From: GM7GCV1 sp965222065
GTDB taxonomy: Bacteria; Pseudomonadota; Gammaproteobacteria; Pseudomonadales; GM7GCV1
Assembly (NCBI GenBank): GCA_965222065.1
Contig: OZ244933.1
Location: forward strand, 2,170,001-2,234,000
Length of the DNA: 64,000 nucleotides
Direction of reading: 5' to 3'
Shown here: positions 43,579 through 52,940 of the stretch, piece by piece
Layout of the letters: each line of letters opens with the position of its first letter
Position numbering within the stretch: the first letter of the stretch is position 1
Made by a program: the position numbers and the translations under genes
Notes under the pieces: model-generated
What the model was told of the DNA's origin: nothing
The model's input: only the letters and a program-made list of their open reading frames with translations
The model's database searches: none

Positions 43579-44220
43579 TCAGATTCTTGAGGTGGTGGAG
43601 GTCATGACTTTGGACATCAGGGTCATGACCTTTTTGATTGGCGCGGGGAAAAGCATTCCGCCAGCCTTTAGTGCCGCGTGACCATGCTTTTCTTCATCAA
43701 CCAGCATCTGATCAACCACGGCCCGGCTTTTCCCGTCGTTTTCAGGAAGACGCCCCTGGTGATCTCGTAAATGGGCGCAGACACGATCCTCCGTGGCTGC
43801 CACAAATCCGAGGCTTACCCTGTCGCTGATCAGGCCTGCTGTCGCGCCGATACCGAATGACATGGCGTAAAAGGCGGGATTCAGGTAACTGGTATGGCTG
43901 TCCAGTTGTTCCAGGCGCTCGGCACACCAGGCAAGATGATCCACTTCTTCTGCCGCGGCCTGTTCCATTTCCTTGCGAACTTTTGGTAATTTGGCTGTCA
44001 GGGCTTGCCCCTGATACAGCGCCTGGGCACAGACTTCACCGGTATGGTTTATCCGCATCAAGCTGGCAGAGAGTTTTTTTTCTGAATCACTGAGTTCCAG
44101 TTCCGGCACCGGCGCCGCTGGAGAAATCCTGCCCGCCGGGGGTTTTGCCGAGAGAGTGCGCAGCCCGTTCTCAACCGAGTCGAGAATACGATCAAGATAA
44201 TTCAGGTTGCGTGTGTTCAT
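43579..44220 (-). CDS. coq7: Demethoxyubiquinol hydroxylase (Coq7/UbiM-like)
   Basis: A membrane-associated di-iron enzyme of 213 residues that hydroxylates 2-polyprenyl-3-methyl-6-methoxy-1,4-benzoquinol, the second-last step of ubiquinone synthesis. The two metal-binding repeats show MRINHTGEVCAQALYQGQ, AAEEVDHLAWCAERL and LVDEEKHGHAALKAGG. It is the last gene of a minus-strand run following purD, and converges with the osmC gene. Confidence 0.93.
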   Translation of the reverse strand: MNTRNLNYLDRILDSVENGLRTLSAKPPAGRISPAAPVPELELSDSEKKLSASLMRINHTGEVCAQALYQGQALTAKLPKVRKEMEQAAAEEVDHLAWCAERLEQLDSHTSYLNPAFYAMSFGIGATAGLISDRVSLGFVAATEDRVCAHLRDHQGRLPENDGKSRAVVDQMLVDEEKHGHAALKAGGMLFPAPIKKVMTLMSKVMTSTTSRI

Positions 44221-44263
44221 GGTTCGATTCTACGCCCGTATCAATACTGAAAAAAGAGCGGTT

Positions 44264-45550
44264 CTAGCCCTTCTCGCGTGCGATAGCGCGGTAGCCAATA
44301 TCCCGCCGCATCTGCATGCCCTTCCAGTGTATTTTGTCGGCAAGCACATAGGCTGCTTTTTGTGCTTCCGTGACGGTGTTACCCAGGGCGGTGGCGCACA
44401 GGACTCTTCCTCCGTTAGTGGTAACCTTTCCATCAGTCAGTTGTGTCCCTGCATGAAAAATCTTTGCCGTGTCTGAGTCGGCAGATTCCAGCCCTGTGAT
44501 TTCATCGCCCTTCTCATAGCTGCCCGGATAGCCTCCGGCCGCCAGAACCACGCCCATGGCGGGTCGGGGGTCCCAATCGGCCTGGCTGTTGTCCAGGTTG
44601 CCTGCCAATGCCGCCTGACACAGCTCAACCAGATCGGATTGCAGTCGCATCATAATAGGCTGGGTTTCCGGGTCGCCGAAGCGACAGTTGTACTCAATGA
44701 CTTTGGGTGTGCCGTCCTTCATGATCATCAGGCCGGCATACAAAAACCCCGTGTAGTCGTTGCCTTCCGATTTCATTCCCGCAATCGTGGGCATAATGAC
44801 TTCATTCATGATGCGATCATGGATGTCTGCAGTGACCACTGGCGCTGGAGAGTACGCACCCATTCCTCCGGTATTTGGGCCAGTGTCGCCTTCGCCCGCA
44901 CGCTTGTGGTCCTGGCTGGTCGCCATGGGCAATACATGTTCGCCATCGGCAATCACAATAAAGCTGGCTTCTTCACCGTCGAGAAATTCTTCAATAACCA
45001 CGCGGCATCCCGCTTCGCCAAATGCGTTTCCCGAGAGCATGTCTTTTACCGCGTCTTCAGCCTGTTGCAGGGTTTCGGCGACAATGACCCCCTTGCCGGC
45101 TGCCAGGCCATCAGCTTTAACCACAATAGGCGCGCCTTTCTCTTTAAGGTAAGCAAGAGCGGGTTCAATCTCGGTAAAGTTTTGATACTCAGCGGTAGGA
45201 ATTTGATGGCGTGCCAGGAAGTCTTTGGTAAACGCCTTGGATCCTTCCAGCTGTGCCGCACCCCTTGTCGGTCCAAAACAGGCCAGTCCTCGCTGATTGA
45301 AGAAATCCACAACTCCTTCGACCAGTGGTGCTTCGGGACCCACGATGGTCAGGCCCACGTTGTTTTTCCCGGCAAAATCCACCAGCTTTTCAAACTCATC
45401 GACCTTGATGTCGACATTGCTGATTCCAGGTTCCGAAGCGGTTCCCGCATTACCGGGAGCGACAAATACCTGTTCGACGGAAGTGGATTGGGCGGCCTTC
45501 CAGGCCAGGGCGTGTTCACGGCCGCCAGAGCCGATGATGAGTACATTCAT
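44264..45550 (-). CDS. purD: Phosphoribosylamine-glycine ligase
   Basis: GAR synthetase of the ATP-grasp fold, 428 residues (429 in E. coli). Motifs: MNVLIIGSGGREHALAWKA, VGPEAPLVEGVVDF, APIVVKADGLAAGKGVIVA, TGPNTGGMGAYSP and EYNCRFGDPETQ. The ATG at 45550 is chosen because it fits the family start; longer frames from 45589 or 45565 add no known residues. purH is normally next to it, but rhlE lies between. Confidence 0.96.
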   Translation of the reverse strand: MNVLIIGSGGREHALAWKAAQSTSVEQVFVAPGNAGTASEPGISNVDIKVDEFEKLVDFAGKNNVGLTIVGPEAPLVEGVVDFFNQRGLACFGPTRGAAQLEGSKAFTKDFLARHQIPTAEYQNFTEIEPALAYLKEKGAPIVVKADGLAAGKGVIVAETLQQAEDAVKDMLSGNAFGEAGCRVVIEEFLDGEEASFIVIADGEHVLPMATSQDHKRAGEGDTGPNTGGMGAYSPAPVVTADIHDRIMNEVIMPTIAGMKSEGNDYTGFLYAGLMIMKDGTPKVIEYNCRFGDPETQPIMMRLQSDLVELCQAALAGNLDNSQADWDPRPAMGVVLAAGGYPGSYEKGDEITGLESADSDTAKIFHAGTQLTDGKVTTNGGRVLCATALGNTVTEAQKAAYVLADKIHWKGMQMRRDIGYRAIAREKG

Positions 45551-45688
45551 AAAACTTGTTTGCATGGTTCGGGGATGCCACCTCATCAAGGTGGCAGTCC
45601 GGTTGAATCAGCGCGGCATTATAGCCGGAGTTTGGCAGGTTCTGGGAGCAAACCATCAGGTCCGTGCCCTTTACCTGCAGGTGTTGAT

Positions 45689-47062
45689 CTATTGATTATT
45701 GGCAGGTGCCTTTGGTTTTCTTTTCCGTCTCCGTGAAGAGGGGCGTCTGTTTTGTGGTGCCCCGGGTTTTTGGTTGCCCCGATGTTCGCCATGGCTACTG
45801 CCCTTCCTGCCGGAAGACGGCTTGCCGGATTGGTTGGAATTGCCTGGTTTTTTGGGCTTTTTGGGGCGACCCGTTTTTTGCGGACGTGTGTCCAGTCGTG
45901 ATTCAGGCACTTCATGGTCCGGTTCGAAACCGGGGATATATTCGCGGTCGATGGTTTTTTTAATTAACCGCTCTATGGAGCGAAGCTGATCAATTTCGTC
46001 GGCAGAGACCAGGGAGACAGCAGTGCCTGTTGCTCCGGCACGTCCCGTACGGCCAATGCGGTGGACGTAGTCTTCGGCCACGTTGGGCAGGTCAAAATTT
46101 ACTACCTGTGGCATTTGGTTGATATCCAGGCCGCGGGCGGCGATATCGGTGGCAACCAGAATCTGTGTTTTTAAATTTTTGAAGTCGGACAGCGCCTTGG
46201 TTCGTGCTCCCTGGCTTTTGTTGCCATGAATTGCAGCCGCGCTGATTCCGGCCTTATCCAGTTGCTTGGTTAATTTGTTTGCGCCATGTTTGGTTCGGGT
46301 AAACACCAGTGCCTGATGCCAGTTGTTTTCCTTGATCAGATGAATGAGCAGGGCGCTTTTTTGTTTTTTGTCGACAGGAACCAGCCACTGGGTTACCGAA
46401 ACGGCGGCCGCATTCCTGGGCGTGACCGAAATCTCCTTTGGCTGGTGGACAATGCTCTTGGCCAGTTGGCGAATCTCATCGGAAAAGGTTGCTGAAAACA
46501 GCAGGTTTTGTCGTTTTTTGGGGAGCAGCGCGAGGATTTTTTTGATGTCGTGTATAAACCCCATATCCAGCATGCGGTCGGCTTCATCGAGAACCAGCAT
46601 TTCCAGCTGGTCGAATTTGACGGCGTTCTGGTTATAGAGATCGAGAAGTCGGCCCGGTGTAGCAACCAGGATGTCTGTTCCCGAGCGCAAACGCATCATT
46701 TGCGGATTAATTTTTACGCCACCAAATACCACGGTGGAAGTCAGCGGAAGATGTTTTCCGTATTTGCGTACACTGTCGTCAACTTGCGCGGCCAGTTCGC
46801 GGGTAGGGGTCAATACCAGAGCCCTCGCCTGGTTATGGCTGGCGCGTTTGCCTTTGGACAGTATTTGTAGCATGGGCAGGGTAAACCCCGCGGTCTTCCC
46901 GGTGCCTGTTTGTGCAGCGGCAAGCAAGTCGTGTCCCTGCAAGACAATGGGAATGGACTGCGCCTGGATCGGTGACGGGTGTGTATAACCTGCCTGTTTG
47001 GTGGCCTGTACCAGGTCGTCTGACAAGCCGAGCTCGTCAAAAGTTTGTTTGTTATCGTTCAA
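45689..47062 (-). CDS. rhlE: DEAD-box ATP-dependent RNA helicase, RhlE group
   Basis: 457 residues. Helicase motifs in order: YTHPSPIQAQSIP (Q motif), AAQTGTGKTAGF (Walker A), PTRELAAQV, LVLDEADRMLDMGF (DEAD), LFSATF, VFTRTKHGANKL and HRIGRTGRAGATG. The C-terminal 80 residues are low-complexity and basic (Arg, Lys, Pro, Asn, Gly), as in RhlE proteins that bind RNA. It unwinds RNA in ribosome assembly and decay. Its position between purH and purD is unusual. Confidence 0.92.
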   Translation of the reverse strand: MNDNKQTFDELGLSDDLVQATKQAGYTHPSPIQAQSIPIVLQGHDLLAAAQTGTGKTAGFTLPMLQILSKGKRASHNQARALVLTPTRELAAQVDDSVRKYGKHLPLTSTVVFGGVKINPQMMRLRSGTDILVATPGRLLDLYNQNAVKFDQLEMLVLDEADRMLDMGFIHDIKKILALLPKKRQNLLFSATFSDEIRQLAKSIVHQPKEISVTPRNAAAVSVTQWLVPVDKKQKSALLIHLIKENNWHQALVFTRTKHGANKLTKQLDKAGISAAAIHGNKSQGARTKALSDFKNLKTQILVATDIAARGLDINQMPQVVNFDLPNVAEDYVHRIGRTGRAGATGTAVSLVSADEIDQLRSIERLIKKTIDREYIPGFEPDHEVPESRLDTRPQKTGRPKKPKKPGNSNQSGKPSSGRKGSSHGEHRGNQKPGAPQNRRPSSRRRKRKPKAPANNQ

Positions 47063-47094
47063 AGAGATTCTCGAAATTAGAGAGAAGTTTCGTT

Positions 47095-47156
47095 GGGCTC
47101 AGGCAGGTTTGAAGGTTGCCTGAGCCCTGCTTGGTCCGCCATCCCCCGGAGCGGGG
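47095..47156 (-). other. Two hairpins between purH and rhlE
   Basis: Downstream of purH, in the direction of minus-strand transcription, are CCCCG/CGGGG (47144-47156, 3-nt loop) and then GGGCTCAGGCA/TGCCTGAGCCC, a perfect 11-bp inverted repeat (47095-47127) with an 11-nt loop. Neither is followed by a clear T run on the minus strand. They may be a weak terminator, attenuator or RNA-stabilising structure between purH and rhlE. Confidence 0.55.
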
Positions 47157-47186
47157 AGTGACGGGACTTAATATGCAGCAAGTGGT

Positions 47187-48758
47187 TTAGTGTCTGAAAT
47201 GGCGCATTGATGTAAACACCATCGCCATGCCGTGTTCATCCGCGGCAGCAATGACTTCTTCATCGCGCATGGAGCCACCGGGCTGGATAACACAGCTGAC
47301 ACCAACGGCAGCAGCATTATCCATGCCGTCACGGAATGGGAAAAAGGCATCAGATGCCATGCAGGAACCTGTGACTTCCAGGCCGGCGTGTTCTGCCTTA
47401 ATCGCGGCGATGCGCGCGGAATTTACACGGCTCATCTGGCCTGCGCCTACCCCGATAGTCTGTCCATTTTTGCCATAGACAATGGCGTTGGATTTCACCA
47501 TTTTGGCGACTTTCCAGGTAAACAGAAGGTCGCGAATTTCGTCCTCCGTGGGTTGGCGTTTGGTGACAACCTTGAGGTCATCCGCAGTAATGACGCCCTG
47601 ATCCCGGTCCTGCACCAAAAGACCGCCGTTAACACGCTTGTAGTCAAAACCGCTTGCTGTGCCGGTAAGCGGACCACACTCCAACAGCCGAATGTTTTGT
47701 TTGGCAGAAACGGTATTTCTGGCCGCTTCACTGATCGATGGGGCGATGATAACTTCGACAAATTGTTTGGCGACGATGGCTTCTGCGGTAGGGCCATCGA
47801 GTTCGCGGTTAAAGGCGATGATGCCGCCAAATGCTGACTCCGGGTCGGTGACAAATGCCCGCTCGTAGGCTTCGCCAATAGAGTCAGCGATGGCGACGCC
47901 GCAAGGATTGGCGTGCTTGACAATCACGCAGGCGGGCTCGTCAAACAGGCGTACGGTTTCCAGTGCTGCATCCGTGTCGGCAATATTGTTATAGGAAAGT
48001 GCCTTGCCCTGAAGCTGTCTGGCCGTGGCGATGGAGGCACCAGACAGATTTCTTTCTACATAAAAGGCACTGTTCTGGTGGGGGTTTTCGCCATAGCGCA
48101 TATCTTGTGCTTTTACGAACTGACTGTTGTAGGTGCGCGGGAAATGCTCATTGCCGCCAGGGACTTTTTTGCCGAAATAGTTGGCGATGGCACCGTCATA
48201 GGCGGCCGTGTGTTCGTAAGCCTTGATGGCAAGATCAAAACGGGTTTCGTAGCTTAACTGGCCGTCGTTGGCATTTAATTCGTCCAGAATTGAGGGATAG
48301 TCTTCTGTGTTGACTACAATGGCGACATCCCGATGATTTTTGGCCGCTGCGCGAACCATGGTAGGACCACCGATATCGATGTTCTCCACGGCGTCTTCCA
48401 GCGAGCAGTCCGGATTGGCCACGGTATTTTCAAAGGGGTAAAGATTTACCAAAACCAGATCGATGGCATCGATTCCGTGTTCGGCCATGACGGCATCGTC
48501 AGTACCTCGACGAGCCAGGATTCCCCCGTGGATTTTGGGGTGCAGTGTCTTAACCCGGCCATCCATCATTTCGGGGAAACCGGTGTAGCTGGACACTTCA
48601 GTGACAGGAATATCGTTGTCTTTCAGCAGCCTGTATGTTCCGCCAGTGGAAAGAATTTCGATACGACGCTCGCTGAGTACACGGGCAATGTCAAGGATAC
48701 CGGTTTTGTCGGAGACACTAATAAGCGCTCGCTTGATGGGTTTCAAGTCGGTGGTCAT
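47187..48758 (-). CDS. purH: Bifunctional AICAR formyltransferase / IMP cyclohydrolase
   Basis: The last two steps of IMP synthesis. 523 residues. N-terminal cyclohydrolase (about 1-200): RALISVSDKTGILDIARVL, STGGTYRLL and GFPEMMDGRVKTLHPKIHGG. C-terminal formyltransferase: LRYGENPHQ (RYGENPHQNSAFYV), VIVKHANPCGVA, AGQMSRVNSARIA and ASDAFFPFRDGMDNAA. It follows fis by 14 nt, as usual. Confidence 0.97.
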   Translation of the reverse strand: MTTDLKPIKRALISVSDKTGILDIARVLSERRIEILSTGGTYRLLKDNDIPVTEVSSYTGFPEMMDGRVKTLHPKIHGGILARRGTDDAVMAEHGIDAIDLVLVNLYPFENTVANPDCSLEDAVENIDIGGPTMVRAAAKNHRDVAIVVNTEDYPSILDELNANDGQLSYETRFDLAIKAYEHTAAYDGAIANYFGKKVPGGNEHFPRTYNSQFVKAQDMRYGENPHQNSAFYVERNLSGASIATARQLQGKALSYNNIADTDAALETVRLFDEPACVIVKHANPCGVAIADSIGEAYERAFVTDPESAFGGIIAFNRELDGPTAEAIVAKQFVEVIIAPSISEAARNTVSAKQNIRLLECGPLTGTASGFDYKRVNGGLLVQDRDQGVITADDLKVVTKRQPTEDEIRDLLFTWKVAKMVKSNAIVYGKNGQTIGVGAGQMSRVNSARIAAIKAEHAGLEVTGSCMASDAFFPFRDGMDNAAAVGVSCVIQPGGSMRDEEVIAAADEHGMAMVFTSMRHFRH

Positions 48759-48772
48759 GGAAAGGGGGGTTC

Positions 48773-49054
48773 CTAAATGAGTTTGTGTTCTTTGAGCTTT
48801 TTGCGCAGGGTGCCGCGGTTCAGGCCCAGAACCTGCGCTGCAGCTGATTGATTGGAGCGGGTTTGCTCCATGACAACTTTAAGCAGAGGTGCTTCTACTT
48901 CCCGCATAAAGAGTTCATAGAGATCCGTCGTCGACTCTTCTTCAAGGTGGTCAAAATAATCTTGCAATGCAATGGTGACCGCATCTGACAGGCATTCCGC
49001 TTTTTTGAATTTCTTCTTCACTTTTTTGGGTTTGTTCTTATTGGTTTTGGTCAT
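48773..49054 (-). CDS. fis: DNA-binding protein Fis
   Basis: Nucleoid-associated protein of 93 residues (98 in E. coli). The first 20 residues are lysine-rich (NKNKPKKVKKKFKK). The core helices follow (ALQDYFDHLEEESTTDLYEL) and the C-terminal helix-turn-helix reads TRSNQSAAAQVLGLNRGTLR. It overlaps dusB by 4 nt, the classical dusB-fis operon. Whether growth-phase control as in E. coli applies is not shown by the sequence. Confidence 0.97.
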   Translation of the reverse strand: MTKTNKNKPKKVKKKFKKAECLSDAVTIALQDYFDHLEEESTTDLYELFMREVEAPLLKVVMEQTRSNQSAAAQVLGLNRGTLRKKLKEHKLI

Positions 49055-50034
49055 GCCGCAACATTTGCTTCCAGTGCGGCGTAATGGGTTTCTATCAAGG
49101 CAATCTGGTCTGGAGAGGATTCCAGCTGATTAAAGTATTTTCTCAATTGTCGCCCGGGATCCTGACCCTCGAGATACCAGCCAATATGCTTGCGGGCAAA
49201 ACGAACTCCGCGGTATTCGCCGTAATGCTGATATAACAGGTGCAAATGCCTGAGTGTAATTTCGCGCTGTTGGGATAAATCGGGTGTTTTGTACTTTCCT
49301 GTGGCGAGGTAGCTGGCAATTTGTCCCGGCAGCCATGGTTTGCCCCATGCTCCGCGGCCAACCATCACACCAGACACTCCCGTTTGTTGCATGATAAGGG
49401 CGGCTTTTTCCGGGGAGTCTATGTCGCCATTGGCGATGACCGGGATACTCAGGGCAGATGCCACTTCACCAATTAACCGGTAGTCGGCATCGCCCGTAAA
49501 ACGGCAGGCGCGGGTACGCCCATGAATACTGATTGCCTGGATGCCGAGTTGTTCGGCTTTTGTCGCCACGGACATTATGTTCTGGTTGTCTGGATCGGTA
49601 CCGAGCCGGGTTTTCAGTGTGACCGGCACATTGACGGCATTGACGACACGATCAAGAATTTCAACCACCAGTGTTTCGTCAGCCAATAATGCCGAGCCAG
49701 CTGCCCGGTTACAGACCTTCTTGGCGGGACAGCCCATATTGATATCAATAATACCTGCGCCCATCTGCTCACATTGTTTGGCGGCTAGCGCCAGTTCTGC
49801 GGGGTCGGCTCCGGCAATTTGTACCGGTCTTGGTTCTGGATCCTGGTCAGAGGGTAAACGTGTGGATGATTTGGTAGAGGTCCAGAGTTCGGTCTTGGCC
49901 GTGACCATTTCGGATATACAAAGTCCGGCACCGCACTGGCGAGCAATTTCTCGCATGGGCCAATCCGTTATGCCGGCCATGGGAGCCAGGATGACGGGAT
50001 TGGGTAATTTATGTGGACCTATTTGCAAGGACAT
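49051..50034 (-). CDS. dusB: tRNA-dihydrouridine synthase B
   Basis: FMN-dependent reduction of uridine in the tRNA D-loop. 327 residues. Motifs: PVILAPMAGITDWPMRE, DINMGCPAKKVCN with the catalytic cysteine, and VMVGRGAWGKPWLPGQI. It leads the dusB-fis operon with its own predicted promoter. Confidence 0.95.
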   Translation of the reverse strand: MSLQIGPHKLPNPVILAPMAGITDWPMREIARQCGAGLCISEMVTAKTELWTSTKSSTRLPSDQDPEPRPVQIAGADPAELALAAKQCEQMGAGIIDINMGCPAKKVCNRAAGSALLADETLVVEILDRVVNAVNVPVTLKTRLGTDPDNQNIMSVATKAEQLGIQAISIHGRTRACRFTGDADYRLIGEVASALSIPVIANGDIDSPEKAALIMQQTGVSGVMVGRGAWGKPWLPGQIASYLATGKYKTPDLSQQREITLRHLHLLYQHYGEYRGVRFARKHIGWYLEGQDPGRQLRKYFNQLESSPDQIALIETHYAALEANVAA

Positions 50035-50076
50035 CGACGCCGGAACGTTCCTGATTCATGCCAAAAAAGGGGGCGT

Positions 50077-50104
50077 ATGATAACGCCGCCAGCCAGCCAG
50101 TCAA
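50077..50104 (-). promoter_or_regulatory. Predicted promoter of dusB-fis
   Basis: On the minus strand TTGACT (50099-50104) and TATCAT (50077-50082) are separated by 16 nt, close to sigma-70 consensus, 43 nt before the dusB start. This suits an operon that is strongly transcribed. Confidence 0.6.
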
Positions 50105-50166
50105 AGTGTGATTGATCAAAAAATAGGCAATTTAATGTCTTTGGTTATTGACGGCTTGTCAGTCTG

Positions 50167-50202
50167 GGCAAGACTTGCCTGTAGATGTGGGCAAGAGTGC
50201 CC
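50167..50202 (-). other. Tandem small hairpins after the DUF3426 gene
   Basis: On the minus strand, directly after the stop, GGGCA/TGCCC (50189-50202, 4-nt loop) is followed by GGCAAG/CTTGCC (50167-50179, one-base centre). They share the GGCA/TGCC core. No T run follows. Confidence 0.3.
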
Positions 50203-51501
50203 CTAGTTGGCGATATACAGTTCGTAACTGGTCGATTGCTCGCCAGGATCAAGAAATTCCAGTTCAAGCTGAACGTTGCGATTCACGGGCATCCTTTCCA
50301 TACCCCGTGTCTCTCCCTGCAAATACTCGGATGGCTGGAAGATCCTGGATGCGGTGACAGTGCCACTTAGATTGCGGAAATAAATGGCCACTGGCGGGAA
50401 GGGCTGTTCGGCCAGGCCCTGATTGCGCAGATCAATCTTTGCCACCAGGCTGTCCTGGTATTCTTCATGAGGCTCAATAAAACCACTGATTCGAATCATG
50501 TCCGGGGCGCTATAAACCGGGGCGGTGCAACCCAGGTAAGGGCAAAGTGTCGCGCCCATTTGCTGAAACCAGGGTTTGAGCACCAGGGAATCAGGTTGGG
50601 TAAAGAGTAATTGTGTTGGCAGGGCGAGAATGACCAATACCAATGCCGCCCACCAGAAAGCGCCGGCTCTTCGGCCACCCCTGGCTGACTGCTGGATAAA
50701 GAAATGATCGGTATGATCCTCGCTTTCATCGGAGGATTCATGATCTGCCAGGTCGTCCTCTACAGGTGCTTCTGCAGCCCGTAACTTTTCGGGGAGATCC
50801 ATTAGGAAATCATTTCTGCTGTTTAGCCAGGGTTCAGGGGGGTTGGCATCCTGTTCTTTCTCGGCGTACTCAGGGTTGCCACTGAGGAGTTCTTCGGCGG
50901 CATCCATGCCGGAATTGATCAATTGTTCTTCCGAATCTGCTGTGCTGATTTCGACATAATCCGCATCGGCAAAGTCATCATCTATTGCAGAGATGCTGAC
51001 ATAGTTTTCCCAGTCATCAGCCTCGGTTGCAGTTGATAGTTCCGCTTCTTGCCCTGGTTCCAGCAAATGCTGATGGTCGCCAAGTACCTGCTCGGCGGAA
51101 GCGGGTTCGTAGTCCTCCTGCCGGAATTCGTTGACCTTGTCTTCCAGTATGGCCTTGCGGGGGATGCTGGTGCCGCTGTGATGGTTAAAGCTGCCAAGTA
51201 TGACGGGTTCATCGTCCTCGGAAAGATCGTCATCAAAGAGATCCGTATCCGCCTGAAAAATAGCCTCGTCTTTATGGGGCTGCTGTTCGGTGTCTTCGCT
51301 CAGGGGTTCATCATCAAAAAGGCGTCGCTGTTCGACCAAAAAATGCTCCTTGGCATTGAACACCCGCAGGCAACCTCCGCAGCGAACCCGCCCGTCCGCG
51401 ACATCCAGTTGGGCCAGCCCCACATGGAACGCCGTGCGGCAGTAGGGACACTGGGTAACGGAGCTGAATTCCTGCGGCTTGTTGGCATCGTAGGCCATCA
51501 T
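50203..51501 (-). CDS. DUF3426 zinc-finger membrane protein
   Basis: 432 residues. A zinc ribbon of the MJ0042 type opens the protein (C18-P-Y-C21 and C41-G-G-C44), then about 220 acidic low-complexity residues, one membrane helix (about 281-300, AFWWAALVLVILALPTQLLF) and a periplasmic domain of about 130 residues, the DUF3426 unit. The family sits between prmA and dusB in many gammaproteobacteria; its function is unknown. The long acidic linker is rich in D and E. It overlaps prmA by 4 nt. Confidence 0.85.
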   Translation of the reverse strand: MMAYDANKPQEFSSVTQCPYCRTAFHVGLAQLDVADGRVRCGGCLRVFNAKEHFLVEQRRLFDDEPLSEDTEQQPHKDEAIFQADTDLFDDDLSEDDEPVILGSFNHHSGTSIPRKAILEDKVNEFRQEDYEPASAEQVLGDHQHLLEPGQEAELSTATEADDWENYVSISAIDDDFADADYVEISTADSEEQLINSGMDAAEELLSGNPEYAEKEQDANPPEPWLNSRNDFLMDLPEKLRAAEAPVEDDLADHESSDESEDHTDHFFIQQSARGGRRAGAFWWAALVLVILALPTQLLFTQPDSLVLKPWFQQMGATLCPYLGCTAPVYSAPDMIRISGFIEPHEEYQDSLVAKIDLRNQGLAEQPFPPVAIYFRNLSGTVTASRIFQPSEYLQGETRGMERMPVNRNVQLELEFLDPGEQSTSYELYIAN

Positions 51502-52367
51502 AGTCTCCGGGCCGTAACGCGCAGCCAGTCGCCGGACTCCGTCAGGTCAAAATCGATGAACCGGGAGCGATAGGCCTTAACAATATCCGGTCCTTGCTCA
51601 ACCAGGATTCCGGAAAGGCAAAGAGTGCCCCCGGGTATGACTTTTTCTGCCAGCGAGTCTGCAAGCTCAACGAGCGGGCCGGCGAGAATATTGGCCACCA
51701 GGGCGGACGCTTTAGATTCGGGTTCCTGTCCCGCCAGGTAGAGTTTGATTTGGTCGTCGGCGATCCTGTTTCGCCGGGCATTTTCTCGTGTGGCCAGAAG
51801 CGCCTGGGGGTCAATGTCGGTACACATAACGCTATCAGACCCCAACAGGGCGGCAGCAATGGCGAGAATGCCGGAACCACATCCGTAATCAATCAGTGTT
51901 CTCTCTTGCCATGGTTGTCGGGCAATCCAGTCAAGGCAAAGCGCCGTGGTTGGATGGTTGCCAGTGCCGAACGCCAGCCCGGGATCAAGAAGCAGGGTAG
52001 GTAACGATGTGTCCTTCACTGTTTCGTGATACACCCAGAATCGATCGCCAAACCTGACCGGTTTGTGGTGTTTTAACCATTCCCGCTCCCAGACACGCTC
52101 TTCAAGAATATCCCAGCGATGATTGGGCAGGGAGTTAATCTGGTCTTTTAACCGTTCCGTTGTCGCTTCAGTATCTGTCGCGCTATCAAACAGGCCAATC
52201 ATGATAATTTCCGGCCACAGGGGCATTTCGCCGATTCCGGGCTCGAGGATAGGCTGATCGCCTGCATCGGTATAGGTAACAGCGAGTGCGCCGGCACCCA
52301 GAAGGGCATCTTCGAGGGCGCTGGACTGTTCAGCATTGGTATCCAGGCGTAACTCCAGCCAGGGCAT
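51498..52367 (-). CDS. prmA: Ribosomal protein L11 methyltransferase
   Basis: Trimethylates lysine and the N-terminus of L11. 289 residues: an N-terminal substrate-recognition domain beginning MPWLELRLDTNAEQ, then the SAM domain with LDPGLAFGTGNHPTTALCL and LIDYGCGSGILAIAAALLG, and NILAGPL. The ATG at 52367 lies 2 nt after the aroQ stop; a TTG two codons earlier would overlap it. accB and accC, normally between aroQ and prmA, are missing. Confidence 0.95.
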   Translation of the reverse strand: MPWLELRLDTNAEQSSALEDALLGAGALAVTYTDAGDQPILEPGIGEMPLWPEIIMIGLFDSATDTEATTERLKDQINSLPNHRWDILEERVWEREWLKHHKPVRFGDRFWVYHETVKDTSLPTLLLDPGLAFGTGNHPTTALCLDWIARQPWQERTLIDYGCGSGILAIAAALLGSDSVMCTDIDPQALLATRENARRNRIADDQIKLYLAGQEPESKASALVANILAGPLVELADSLAEKVIPGGTLCLSGILVEQGPDIVKAYRSRFIDFDLTESGDWLRVTARRL

Positions 52368-52369
52368 AA

Positions 52370-52819
52370 TCAATTACCGGCAGGGTTATCCAGAATTTCC
52401 ATCGCCTGGGTGAGGGCGAAGCGATAGCCGTTGATGCCAAAGCCACAGATAACGGCTCTGGCAAGGTCGGAAAAGTAGCTTTTGTGACGAAAGGGCTCGC
52501 GCTGATACACGTTGGATATATGGATCTCAATAAAAGGGATACCCACGCCAGCAATCGCATCCCGAATCGCCACGCTGGTATGGGTAAATGCGCCGGGATT
52601 GATCAGGATAAAGTCAACGTCGTCTCTGGCGGCGTGGACCCGCTCAATGATTTCATTTTCCGCGTTGGATTGCATCGACTCCAGCTGGTGTCCATTATCA
52701 GCCGCCATGGAGGCGAGCATTTGATGAATGTCATCCAGTGTTGTATGGCCGTAAATCTCCGGTTCGCGAGTGCCCAGCAGGTTTAGATTGGGTCCCTGAA
52801 TGACTAATATCTTTGCCAT
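52370..52819 (-). CDS. aroQ: 3-dehydroquinate dehydratase, type II
   Basis: Third step of the shikimate pathway. 149 residues, the small dodecameric type II enzyme. Motifs: ILVIQGPNLNLLGTREPEIYG with the catalytic region, LINPGAFTHTSVAIRDA and EIHISNVYQREPFRHKS. The ATG at 52819 matches the family start; 21 further residues upstream are unlikely. It heads the aroQ-prmA-DUF3426 run. Confidence 0.96.
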   Translation of the reverse strand: MAKILVIQGPNLNLLGTREPEIYGHTTLDDIHQMLASMAADNGHQLESMQSNAENEIIERVHAARDDVDFILINPGAFTHTSVAIRDAIAGVGIPFIEIHISNVYQREPFRHKSYFSDLARAVICGFGINGYRFALTQAMEILDNPAGN

Positions 52820-52940
52820 AATGTATTGCTCGAACGTAAAGTGACCATGATACCTGAAGCCAAAGGTTGAGACAGCTGGCAAACCTTCTCAAATAAAATG
52901 AGCGGTATTCATCATTGTGTTCCAGCCCTATAATCCAGTT

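Noticed and set aside
44639..45736. Open frame of 365 codons on the plus strand opposite purD
   Set aside because: It is an antisense shadow of the strongly coding purD gene; composition and motifs are not protein-like.
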